Assembly: GCA_018702715.1 (NCBI GenBank)
Contig: JABIYQ010000552.1
Coordinates: forward strand, 1-13,838
Length of the DNA stretch: 13,838 bases
Direction of reading: 5' to 3'
From: Desulfobacula sp.
GTDB taxonomy: Bacteria; Desulfobacterota; Desulfobacteria; Desulfobacterales; Desulfobacteraceae
The notes beneath the pieces were generated by a model. It ran no database searches. It saw only the letters and a program-made list of their open reading frames with translations, and was not told where the DNA came from. The first letter of the stretch is position 1, and each line of letters opens with the position of its first letter. The position numbers and the translations under genes were made by a program. Positions 1 to 6,532 of the stretch are shown here, piece by piece.

Positions 1-36
1 GCGAAAAAAACCGGACTGGATGTAATTGAAAAATAA
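1..36 (+). CDS. 3' end of an upstream gene (partial)
   Basis: The first 11 codons read AKKTGLDVIEK and stop at a TAA; the other two forward frames close earlier. The stop lies 2 bases before the ribosome binding site of the ABC ATPase gene, as expected for the previous gene of the same operon. By position it could be a permease or binding protein of the transporter, but 11 residues do not allow identification. Confidence 0.4.
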   Translation, partial: AKKTGLDVIEK

Positions 37-52
37 TAAGGAGCATAAATAA

Positions 53-1156
53 ATGGGTAACACAGAAACACCAATGCTGGAACTTGTGGATGTTCATAAG
101 AGTTTTGGAGATGTTGATGTATTAAAAGGAATATCAGCTTCCATTCCAAAAGGGGAATTATTAACCTTTGTCGGGCCCAGCGGATGCGGTAAAACAACCC
201 TTTTGAGAATCATTGGCGGTTTTACACCCATAACATCCGGTAAAATTATTCTGGACGGTGAAGATATTGCAGCACTTCCTCCAAACATGCGGGATACAAA
301 AATGGTTTTTCAGAGCTATGCTTTGTTTCCCCATATGAATGTAAGAAAAAATATTGGTTTTGGACTTAAACTTCAAAAGATGCCCCAAAAGAAAATTGAT
401 GATCGCGTGGATGAACTGCTTGCTCTGGTTCACCTGGAGGGGCTGGGTGATCGTACCATAGAGAGGATAAGTGGCGGTCAGCAGCAGCGAGTTGCCCTGG
501 CACGTTCCCTGGCTCTGGAACCCAAGGTTTTACTTTTAGATGAACCATTGTCAAATTTAGATGCCAACCTTCGGGTTGTCATGCGTGATGAGATTAGAAA
601 TATCCAGGAACGTATCGGTATTACCACGATATTTGTCACTCATGATCAGTACGAAGCAATGAGCATTTCAGACAGGCTTCTTGTTCTCAATGACGGGATA
701 ATTCAGCAGATCGGCACCCCAAGTGACATTTACGAGACACCGGAAAATCAGTTCATTGCCGAGTTTGTAGGATATGTAAATTTTCTTGAGGGCAAAATTG
801 AAAGTTTTGATCAGGATTCTTCAGGTGTTTTCCTTGTGTCCACTGAATATGGTGATATCTCATTAAACAAAATCAATGAGAAAAACTTTGATAAAGGCGA
901 TGCGGTTTTTCTGGTCATCAGGCCTGAAACAGTAACTCTTTTTCCTTGGGATACCGATGATATGCCCAATATGCTTAAAGGTAAGATCCAGCACTCCATG
1001 TATGCCGGGAATCTTGTCAAATATACAATAAAATGCGGTGATCGTGAAATTCTTATTGATCAATATAATCCCAAGGATTCCATTAAATTCAAACGCGGTG
1101 ACAATATTAAGTTTACAGTACCTAAAACAGTTCACGCAATACCCAAACAGGTATGA
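53..1156 (+). CDS. ABC transporter ATP-binding protein, PotA/FbpC type
   Basis: This is the cytoplasmic ATPase subunit that powers an ABC importer, working as a dimer on a permease pair. Visible motifs are Walker A GPSGCGKTT (residues 41-49), the Q-loop around Q87, signature SGGQQ (140-144), Walker B VLLLDEP (159-165), the D-loop SNLDA (167-171) and the H-loop histidine in VTHDQ (195-199). Residues from about 243 to 360 form a TOBE-like substrate/regulatory domain, and 367 residues is normal for the polyamine/Fe(III)/sulfate importer ATPases. An AAGGAG ribosome binding site about 8 bases upstream supports the ATG at 53. The substrate is not fixed by the sequence; polyamine, ferric iron and phosphonate ATPases share this layout. 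Its permeases and binding protein should lie left of the window. Confidence 0.93.
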   Translation: MGNTETPMLELVDVHKSFGDVDVLKGISASIPKGELLTFVGPSGCGKTTLLRIIGGFTPITSGKIILDGEDIAALPPNMRDTKMVFQSYALFPHMNVRKNIGFGLKLQKMPQKKIDDRVDELLALVHLEGLGDRTIERISGGQQQRVALARSLALEPKVLLLDEPLSNLDANLRVVMRDEIRNIQERIGITTIFVTHDQYEAMSISDRLLVLNDGIIQQIGTPSDIYETPENQFIAEFVGYVNFLEGKIESFDQDSSGVFLVSTEYGDISLNKINEKNFDKGDAVFLVIRPETVTLFPWDTDDMPNMLKGKIQHSMYAGNLVKYTIKCGDREILIDQYNPKDSIKFKRGDNIKFTVPKTVHAIPKQV

Positions 1157-1222
1157 ATATCAGGGAATTTTTAAAAATTGCTTAAGTTTGGAATTGGATA
1201 AATACATGGTTTGATCTTAAAC

Positions 1223-1276
1223 GGCAAACCCTATCTGTCAAAAGGACAAAAGCCTGAATGACAGATAGAGTTTGTC
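1223..1276. terminator. Shared hairpin between convergent genes
   Basis: CTATCTGTCA at 1231-1240 is perfectly complementary to TGACAGATAG at 1259-1268. Pairing continues outward with one mismatch to about 1223/1276, giving a stem of roughly 17 bp with an 18-base loop. It sits between the stops of the ABC ATPase (plus) and ribB (minus), where a bidirectional terminator is expected. There is no clean T tract directly after it on either side, so termination may be weak or the hairpin may act mainly as a 3' stabiliser. Confidence 0.5.
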
Positions 1277-1282
1277 AGTGTT

Positions 1283-1936
1283 TTAAACAGCTTTTTTTGT
1301 CAATATTTTTTGATATTCTATAATATCCTCAATAGTCAAAACAGGAAAACCATTTTCTATTGCAAACTCAACTACTCGAGGAAGTCTTGCCATGGTTCCG
1401 TCGACATTTGTAAGCTCGCAAAGAACACCACAGGGTTTAAGCCCTGCCAGACGCATGAGATCAACTGTGGCCTCGGTGTGACCGCCCCTTTCCATTACGC
1501 CCCCGGGTTTTGCCTTTAAAGGAAAGACATGTCCGGGACTGTTCAAATCCTCGGGTCCGGCATCATCAGCACTTGCCGCCTGAATGGTTTTAACCCTGTC
1601 ATAAGCTGACACCCCGGTGGTAACACCCTTGGCAGCCTCTATGGACACGGTAAAAGCCGTCTGATAATGACTGGAATTGTGTTTGACCATCATTGGCAGA
1701 CCCAGGGATGTTATCTTGTCATCAGTCATGCACAGACACACAATCCCGCTGCATTCCCGGATCAGCATTGCCATCTGGCTCTCAGTGATGAATTCTGCGG
1801 GAAAAATCAGATCCCCTTCATTTTCCCTGTTCTCATCATCCGTGACCAGAACACCATTGCCTTGTTGAAGCGCCTTAAGCGCATTTTCCACCCTTTTAAT
1901 CGGATCTCCAAATCTCGATAGAAGACTCTGATTCAT
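1283..1936 (-). CDS. ribB: 3,4-dihydroxy-2-butanone 4-phosphate synthase
   Basis: The enzyme converts ribulose 5-phosphate to 3,4-dihydroxy-2-butanone 4-phosphate plus formate, supplying the four-carbon unit of riboflavin in the cytoplasm. The 217-residue protein matches the length and layout of E. coli RibB: the acidic metal/substrate loop DDENRENEGD (33-42), CSGIVCLC (62-69), the GVTTGVSA loop (104-111), SPGHVFPL (133-140) and RGGHTEATVDL (150-160). There is no GTP cyclohydrolase II (RibA) domain, so this is the stand-alone form, not the RibBA fusion. AAGGAG about 7 bases before the ATG supports the start. The gene is transcribed alone behind an FMN riboswitch, which explains its separation from other rib genes. 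Its start codon lies in a perfect inverted repeat (see the regulatory entry). Confidence 0.97.
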   Translation of the reverse strand: MNQSLLSRFGDPIKRVENALKALQQGNGVLVTDDENRENEGDLIFPAEFITESQMAMLIRECSGIVCLCMTDDKITSLGLPMMVKHNSSHYQTAFTVSIEAAKGVTTGVSAYDRVKTIQAASADDAGPEDLNSPGHVFPLKAKPGGVMERGGHTEATVDLMRLAGLKPCGVLCELTNVDGTMARLPRVVEFAIENGFPVLTIEDIIEYQKILTKKAV

Positions 1937-1978
1937 GAACCTACTCCTTACAAAAAAATGTTAACGTACATGAATCAG
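1928..1978 (-). promoter_or_regulatory. Start-codon inverted repeat of ribB (putative translational switch)
   Basis: On the mRNA strand CTGATTCATG (+ strand 1969-1978) pairs perfectly over 10 bp with CATGAATCAG (1928-1937), which contains the ribB ATG and its second and third codons. The 31 bases between them hold the AAGGAG ribosome binding site and a run of seven U. The element lies between the FMN aptamer and the gene, where the expression platform belongs. Inference: when formed, the helix hides the start codon and holds the ribosome binding site in its loop. Confidence 0.6.
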
Positions 1979-2058
1979 GGCGTAGGAATAAAGAAAGACC
2001 AGAGCGATTCCTTTTTAATCTTTGTCTGGGCAAAGATATACAAGTATCGCATGGGTTT

Positions 2059-2201
2059 ATCCTCTTCCATCCGGACTATAACCGTCGGCTCTGGAATCAC
2101 ACCAGATCTGCTGACCTCCATCAAATTCTATGGAGCGCTCGCGGGCTTTCCGGATCATTCCGGGATACCGCCGGTGGGGAATTTCACCCCGCCCTGAGAA
2201 T
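2059..2201 (-). ncRNA. FMN riboswitch (RFN element) controlling ribB
   Basis: Read on the minus strand, the conserved RFN blocks appear in order: CAGGGCGGGGTGAAATTCC, CACCGGCGGTA, AGCCCGCGAGC, a variable hairpin (CTCCAT...ATGGAG), CAGATCTGGTGTGATTCC, GAGCCGACGG and AGTCCGGATGG. A P1 helix can form between ATTCTC at 2196-2201 and GAGGAT at 2059-2064. The aptamer closely resembles that of E. coli ribB. FMN binding is expected to turn ribB down. About 120 bases of expression platform separate it from the ribB start, including a 7-bp hairpin at 2018-2037 with a 6-base loop. Confidence 0.95.
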
Positions 2202-2441
2202 AAATTACAAACTCGAAGATCTATAGCATATTTGACAGTTATATTAAACCATTATAATTATTTTTATTTGATCAAAATTCCAGAATTTTCTCAGCCCCAA
2301 TATGTTGTGTCTGTTGATATTTGGCACATTCTTTTTAGCGTATTTTTTATAGGTTTCAAGAAATTTGTCAGATTTTAAAATCCAATTTGACGTAATGGAT
2401 ATAAAAGCCTATAATTTTTAGACATCTAAACTAAAATATGG
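2202..2441. other. Intergenic region between ribB leader and nucleotidyltransferase gene
   Basis: This AT-rich stretch, together with the riboswitch and its platform, separates the divergent ribB and nucleotidyltransferase genes. On the plus strand TTGACA (2232-2237) and TATAAT (2253-2258) are both perfect boxes but only 15 bases apart, a poor spacing. No clear promoter for the ribB leader stands out on the minus strand. I see no coding signal. Confidence 0.4.
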
Positions 2442-2744
2442 ATGAAGATGATGATTAACATAGAACATATCATAGCCCTTTTGAAAGAATATAAAAAGAA
2501 AAAAGCCGAAAAATTTGGTGTCACTAAAATGGGCGTTTTTGGATCCGTCGCCAGGGGAACTGTTAATAAAGATAGCGATATTGATATCGTTGTTCAACTA
2601 AGCAAACGTAATCTTTTAAACAGAATCGGTTTGAAAATGAGCCTGGAAGATTTTCTAGGAATGCCGGTTGATGTTGTTACCTATCGGGAGGAATTGAGCC
2701 CTCTTTTGAAAGAGCGAATTTCAAAGGATGTTATTTATGTATGA
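2442..2744 (+). CDS. MNT-type minimal nucleotidyltransferase (MntA-like antitoxin)
   Basis: This small polymerase-beta fold nucleotidyltransferase has the family motif GSVARG (34-39) followed by DSDIDIVV (44-51), giving metal-binding aspartates D46 and D48, and a third acidic strand at VDVV (D77). In MntA/HepT pairs such proteins AMPylate the HEPN RNase toxin and so neutralise it. All catalytic residues are present at about 100 residues, the usual length. ATGs at 2442, 2448 and 2451 are all possible; none has a strong ribosome binding site, and the last gives the more typical N-terminus. The expected HEPN partner starts 8 bases inside the gene's end but is cut to 33 codons, so this looks like an orphan antitoxin. 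Confidence 0.85.
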   Translation: MKMMINIEHIIALLKEYKKKKAEKFGVTKMGVFGSVARGTVNKDSDIDIVVQLSKRNLLNRIGLKMSLEDFLGMPVDVVTYREELSPLLKERISKDVIYV

Positions 2745-2838
2745 TAAAGATATTCTTTCCGATTTATCATTTCAGATCTCAAAAAAGATCAAAATTTGTT
2801 GCTGTAGTAAATTTAAGCTCAACAAAATTTTAACTTAA
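2737..2838 (+). pseudogene. Truncated HEPN (HepT/DUF86-like) toxin stub
   Basis: An ATG at 2737 overlaps the 3' end of the nucleotidyltransferase gene by 8 bases, the usual MntA-HepT arrangement. It reads MYDKDILSDLSFQI, which resembles the start of DUF86/HepT proteins. The frame then turns into low-complexity sequence with three cysteines in a row and stops after 33 codons, against more than 100 in intact HepT. The RxxxxxH RNase motif of HEPN toxins lies further downstream in intact proteins and is absent. The assignment rests on position and a dozen residues, so it is tentative. Confidence 0.4.
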
Positions 2839-2883
2839 GTTACTGGTGTATTTACATATGAGGGAATCAAGAAAAAATCCTGG

Positions 2884-2912
2884 TTGACAGAATTTCGATA
2901 AACAAGTAGGGT
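2884..2912 (+). promoter_or_regulatory. Candidate sigma-70 promoter of the MFS gene
   Basis: A perfect TTGACA (2884-2889) is followed after 17 bases by TAGGGT (2907-2912), a weak -10 box, about 40 bases before the MFS start codon. GGGTC (2909-2913) and GACCC further down could form a leader hairpin reaching the ribosome binding site. Confidence 0.4.
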
Positions 2913-2952
2913 CAACGCTTTAACTTTTCGGCACACATAAAGGACCCTCCAT

Positions 2953-4269
2953 ATGAAACAGACTGCAGCCAATCTCACTGAATCGGAAACCTTCCGGTTT
3001 GAGTTGGTCAGATGGTCCATATTTTCCATTCTCATCCTCACTTATATTTTGGTCTATTTTCATCGCATGGCCCCGGGGGTGGTCTCTGAATTTCTCATGG
3101 CAGACTTTAACACCAGTGGTACCCGTCTGGGAGCCCTGTCCGCCATTTATTTTGCAGTCTATGCTCTGATGCAGATCCCCTCAGGTGTTATTGCCGATAC
3201 TCTGGGAACACGGACATCCATTATTTCCGGGAATCTGGTGGCTGGCCTGGGTTCTATCCTTTTCGGCATGGCGACCGGGTTTGAAATGGCCTGTGCCGGC
3301 CGTTTCCTGGTGGGGCTCGGTGTTTCAGTGGTCTTTATTTCCATAATGAAGAACAACTCGGTCTGGTTTCATGAAAAGGTTTTTGGCATCATGAGCGGCC
3401 TGACCCTTTTTTTTGGAAATCTTGGGGCTGTCATGGCTGCCGGCCCTTTGGCTCAAATCCTAACGATATTTCACTGGCGCACAGTTTTTTTAGGGATAGG
3501 CGTCCTTTCAATCTGCCTGGGTCTGGTCGGATTTTTATTGGTCAGAAACAAGCCCCAGGATATGGGGTTTGATCCGCCCAATTCCTATAAAGATCAATTC
3601 CAAACTCAAAACAGGCATTGGCTGAGCAATCTCAAGGATGTGATCATGACCTTAAGAGTATGGCCCGGATTCTGGGTGCAACTGGGCATGATCGGCAGCA
3701 GCTATGCCTTTATGGGACTCTGGGGCATGCCCTATCTGCGGGATGTCCATAACCTGAGCCGGGCCTTTGCAGCCAATCACATGACAGTCCAGTTGCTGAG
3801 TTTTGCCCTGGGCGCCCTTTTCTGGGGATGGGTGTCAGATAAAATCGGCAGGAGAAAACCCTTTCTTATATCGGCAGCAGCAGCTTATGTCTTGTCCTGG
3901 TTCATGCTCGGGTATCTGCCGTGGACACCCGGAATAACCGGCTATATAATCTTTGCCTTTATGGGGTTTTCAGCATCTGGTTTTGTCATCACGTTTGCAG
4001 CAGCCAAAGAAATTGTCCATCCACAGCTTTCCGGCATGGGTGTCAGCGTGGTCAACACAGGTTGCTTCATCGGCACGGCCCTGACCCAACCTCTGTTTGG
4101 TTATATTGCTGACCTGACCTGGGACGGTACCATGGCAAAAGGTGTCCGGATTTACAGCGCAAACGACTACCATAACGGCTTCATCGCCATGATTATCTTC
4201 TCGATTATAGCCTTGGCAGCAGCCTTCAAGGTCAGAGAAACTTTTTGCCGGAACAGTTTTGAAGGGTAG
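2953..4269 (+). CDS. Major facilitator superfamily transporter
   Basis: This 438-residue inner-membrane carrier has about twelve hydrophobic segments in two halves, split by a hydrophilic loop at roughly 198-235. Both halves carry an MFS motif A: GVIADTLGTR (78-87) after helix 2 and GWVSDKIGRR (292-301) after helix 8. The start YFHRMAPGVVSEFLMADF (35-52) is like that of the sugar-phosphate/nitrate-type MFS branch, but the substrate cannot be read from the sequence. AAAGGA about 9 bases upstream supports the ATG. The gene appears monocistronic, with its own promoter and a GC-rich hairpin about 110 bases downstream. Confidence 0.92.
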   Translation: MKQTAANLTESETFRFELVRWSIFSILILTYILVYFHRMAPGVVSEFLMADFNTSGTRLGALSAIYFAVYALMQIPSGVIADTLGTRTSIISGNLVAGLGSILFGMATGFEMACAGRFLVGLGVSVVFISIMKNNSVWFHEKVFGIMSGLTLFFGNLGAVMAAGPLAQILTIFHWRTVFLGIGVLSICLGLVGFLLVRNKPQDMGFDPPNSYKDQFQTQNRHWLSNLKDVIMTLRVWPGFWVQLGMIGSSYAFMGLWGMPYLRDVHNLSRAFAANHMTVQLLSFALGALFWGWVSDKIGRRKPFLISAAAAYVLSWFMLGYLPWTPGITGYIIFAFMGFSASGFVITFAAAKEIVHPQLSGMGVSVVNTGCFIGTALTQPLFGYIADLTWDGTMAKGVRIYSANDYHNGFIAMIIFSIIALAAAFKVRETFCRNSFEG

Positions 4270-4375
4270 CCCACCTTTTCCAGAGCAATAAAATATTTTG
4301 AATTTTCCAGTTGATTTTCAAATCTGAAACTGACAAATCTATCCATATTGTATTTTGTATGATGGCAAATCTTAA

Positions 4376-4402
4376 AAAACCCGGGCTTAAGCCCGCATTT
4401 TG
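4376..4402 (+). terminator. Probable terminator after the MFS gene
   Basis: CGGGC (4382-4386) and GCCCG (4391-4395) form a 5-bp all-GC stem closed by TTAA, preceded by a run of A and followed by CATTTT. The palindrome could also act on the other strand, where the following run of T is better. Confidence 0.45.
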
Positions 4403-4609
4403 AAAGCTTTAAGATACCATTACAAATCAAAATCATTTTACGTTAAAAATTGAGACTAAGATGAAAGTAGTTTTTTGCTTTTAATTACGAATCAGATATG
4501 ACATCGCCCAAAAATCAGAGACTTTTCTTGACATGAAGAAAGTTCCTGTCATAAGGTCATTCAACACAAAGGCTATGGATTCGATGAACAACTTGCTAAA
4601 GCAGACCAT
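4403..4609. other. Intergenic region before the AlbA_2 gene, with a tiny ORF
   Basis: The rest of the gap after the MFS gene is AT-rich. The plus strand has TTGACA (4528-4533) followed after 16 bases by CATAAG (4550-4555), a possible promoter overlapped by an inverted pair TGACA/TGTCA. A 26-codon frame (ATG at 4533, beginning MKKVPVIRSF) ends in a TGA overlapping the ATG of the next gene (ATGA, 4610-4613). It has no ribosome binding site and no recognised homology; it could be a leader peptide coupling translation or simply chance. Confidence 0.25.
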
Positions 4610-6049
4610 ATGAGATATCGCAAAACCACAGGAGAAGAACTGGCACTTGTTCTTGAGGAGGGAGAAGGCTATTCACTTGAATTCAAGCAGAATGTCAATT
4701 CTGACCTTCCCAAAGAACTTGTGGCCTTTGCCAATGCATCCGGCGGTCGAATCTTCATTGGTGTAAATGATCAAAATAAAATTGTAGGCTGTGCATTTAC
4801 CAATAAAATTGTTTCTCAAATCCAAACCATGGCAGCAGCCTGCGATCCTCCTGTTGCCATTGAAATTGAAAAACTACCCCAGCATAACATCATAGTGATT
4901 CATATACCCGAGGGTGTCAACAGGCCACACAGGTGTAACAAAGGGTTTTATCTTCGCAATGGCGCTAACTCCCAGAAAATGACCACCCTCGATATTACAG
5001 CCTTTATCCAGGATGAAGGAAGGGTTCGTTTTGATCATCAGCTCCGTCTGGATTTAAACTGGATAGAAACCCTTGATGAAAACCGGTTAAATCATTTTCT
5101 CCAATTGGCAAAAATCTCTCAGAAAACAGATATGAAGAATCTCCTTGTCAACCTTGGGGCAGGAGATTATAAGGACGGACAATTTTATTTTAACCAGACC
5201 GGCGTTCTGTTTTTTTCCAAGGAGCCCAGCTTAAGACTTTTTCACGTGAATGTGATCTGCGCTCTTTTTAAAGGCACCACAAAAGCATATATTCTCGACC
5301 GAAAAGAATTAACCGGCAATCTCCTTGAAAATGTCGAAGATACCTTAATCTTCTTAAAAAAGCATTTGCAGCTTCGTTGGGAGATCACAAGCAAGAGCAC
5401 CCGCAGAAAAGAAATCCTGGAACTTCCCGAGGTAGCTCTGCGCGAAGCCGTCATTAATGCAGTCTGCCATAGAGATTACCTGGAACATGGTGCCCAGGTC
5501 ATGGTTGAAATATTTGACGACCGTGTTGAAATTTATAACCCGGGTGGCCTGCCCAAGGGCCTGCCGGAAAAAGATTTCGGCCGCAGAAGTATCTGCCGTA
5601 ACCCTAATATTGCCGACCTTTTGCTGCGGTGCGATTATATCGAAAAAATGGGCTCCGGTATTGAACGGATTCGTGAGGCCCTTAAAAAAGAAAGTAGTCC
5701 CAAAGTAAAAATTGAATATAACACCATGTTTAGTCTTGTATTTCTAAGACCCACCTATATAACCAGTCAGGAATCGGTAAAGACTAGGGAAGAAACTAGG
5801 GAAGAAACTAGGGAAGAAACTAGGGAAGAAACTAGGGAAGAAATTCTTTCACAGATCCGGATGGACCCAAAGATTACCATGGTCCGACTGGCTGAACAGA
5901 TCGGGTTGACCCAAAAAGGCATTGAATGGCAAATAACACAAATGAAAAAACAAGGACTGCTGAAACGGATAGGCCACAGAAAAGGGGGCCATTGGAAAAT
6001 TTTGAAAGAAGAAATAAAAAAAATTCAAAAAAACAATAAGCGCATTTAA
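4610..6049 (+). CDS. AlbA_2/Schlafen-like domain plus RecG-like ATP-binding protein with winged helix
   Basis: Residues about 15-130 form an AlbA_2 (Schlafen AAA_4-type) domain with SLEFKQN (22-28), ANASGGRIFIGV (41-52) and RNGAN (116-120). Residues about 250-380 match the RecG-like C-terminal/HATPase_c_4 region: EAVINAVCHRDY (279-290), YNPGGLP (309-315) and MGSGIERI (347-354). A charged linker of five TREE units (392-411) leads to a winged helix-turn-helix (about 412-465) ending GHRKGGHWKI. Helicase motifs are absent, so the common 'RecG helicase' label would be wrong; a transcriptional regulator or defence-linked ATP-binding protein is more likely. It sits 34 bases before the type I restriction remnants, an association often seen. 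The ATG at 4610 has no clear ribosome binding site. Confidence 0.85.
   Translation: MRYRKTTGEELALVLEEGEGYSLEFKQNVNSDLPKELVAFANASGGRIFIGVNDQNKIVGCAFTNKIVSQIQTMAAACDPPVAIEIEKLPQHNIIVIHIPEGVNRPHRCNKGFYLRNGANSQKMTTLDITAFIQDEGRVRFDHQLRLDLNWIETLDENRLNHFLQLAKISQKTDMKNLLVNLGAGDYKDGQFYFNQTGVLFFSKEPSLRLFHVNVICALFKGTTKAYILDRKELTGNLLENVEDTLIFLKKHLQLRWEITSKSTRRKEILELPEVALREAVINAVCHRDYLEHGAQVMVEIFDDRVEIYNPGGLPKGLPEKDFGRRSICRNPNIADLLLRCDYIEKMGSGIERIREALKKESSPKVKIEYNTMFSLVFLRPTYITSQESVKTREETREETREETREETREEILSQIRMDPKITMVRLAEQIGLTQKGIEWQITQMKKQGLLKRIGHRKGGHWKILKEEIKKIQKNNKRI
5783..5842 (+). repeat. Five perfect 12-bp tandem repeats encoding TREE units
   Basis: ACTAGGGAAGAA occurs five times head to tail without a single mismatch. 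Each copy encodes Thr-Arg-Glu-Glu, so copy changes keep the frame and only alter the linker between the ATP-binding domain and the winged helix. Perfect identity at the DNA level points to recent slippage rather than selection on the protein alone. Confidence 0.95.
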
Positions 6050-6083
6050 TTACAAATAACCTACTGAAAAAAGAAGCTGATTT

Positions 6084-6532
6084 ATGACTGAAAAAGAACA
6101 ATTGGAACAGCAGCTCTGGAATATCGCCGACACTCTTCGCGGGAAAATGGGTGCAGATGATTTCAGGGATTATATACTGGGATTCATATTCTATAAGTAT
6201 CTGAGTGAAAAGATGCATACCTACGCAGATAAAGCCTTGAAACCAAATGGAGCGCCAGCCCGCTCTTTTTGACAGACGACCGGTTTTCGACCTATGGCCG
6301 ACTGGCTCCTGCAAGCAAAGCCGACTTTGCCTTTGTCCAGCACATGGTCCACCAATTGGATGACAAGGGGCAGATGGCAGTTGTCCTGCCACATGGGGTG
6401 CTGCCGAAGGCCATATCCGCAAACATCTGATTACAGAAAAAAACGTTCTGGATGCCATTATTTGGATTGCCCCCGAATATTTTTTACGGAATCGGTATTC
6501 CCACCTGCATTCTGGTCATGAAAAAAGACAGC
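6084..6532 (+). pseudogene. hsdM: hsdM remnant (type I DNA methyltransferase), three pieces
   Basis: The first piece (6084 to about 6247) encodes the HsdM N-terminal helical domain: EQLEQQLWNIADTLRGKM, then YILGFIFYKYLSEKM. After about KALKPN it jumps into the catalytic core without the SAM-binding region. From 6248 in a different frame it reads WSASPLFLTDDRFSTYGRL, then KADFAFVQHM and MAVVLPHGVL, stopping at 6430. The next piece, in a third frame from about 6406, reads EGHIRKHLITEKNVLDAIIW. A further shift near 6467 restores LPPNIFYGIGIPTCILVMKKD. One deletion and two frameshifts, plus loss of the C-terminus, make it non-functional. A weak purine-rich site precedes the ATG. Confidence 0.88.

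Noticed and set aside
863..1135. 90-codon minus-strand ORF
   Set aside because: It is antisense to the TOBE region of the ABC ATPase gene, with no ribosome binding site or recognised domain.
1948..1971. Seven-codon upstream ORF in the ribB leader (MYVNIFL)
   Set aside because: It has no ribosome binding site and its ATG is part of the inverted repeat; most likely chance.
2232..2258. Perfect TTGACA and TATAAT as a strong promoter
   Set aside because: The 15-base spacing is too short for efficient sigma-70 recognition and the pair lies far from the next gene in AT-rich DNA; kept only as a remark.
1958..2378. Plus-strand ORFs of about 80 codons
   Set aside because: They cross the antisense of the conserved FMN riboswitch, whose base pattern explains the open frames.
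2806..2846. AGTAA...TTACT imperfect hairpin before the MFS gene as a terminator
   Set aside because: The stem is AT-rich and interrupted, with no T tract after it.
4167..4436. 89-codon minus-strand ORF
   Set aside because: It overlaps the end of the MFS gene and the terminator hairpin; no protein family pattern.
5783..5842. Tandem repeats as a CRISPR array
   Set aside because: The 12-bp units are contiguous with no spacers and lie in frame within a coding region.
5874..6458. 194-codon minus-strand ORF
   Set aside because: It runs antisense to the 3' end of the AlbA_2 gene and the hsdM remnant, both recognised by homology; its translation is low-complexity and matches no family I know.
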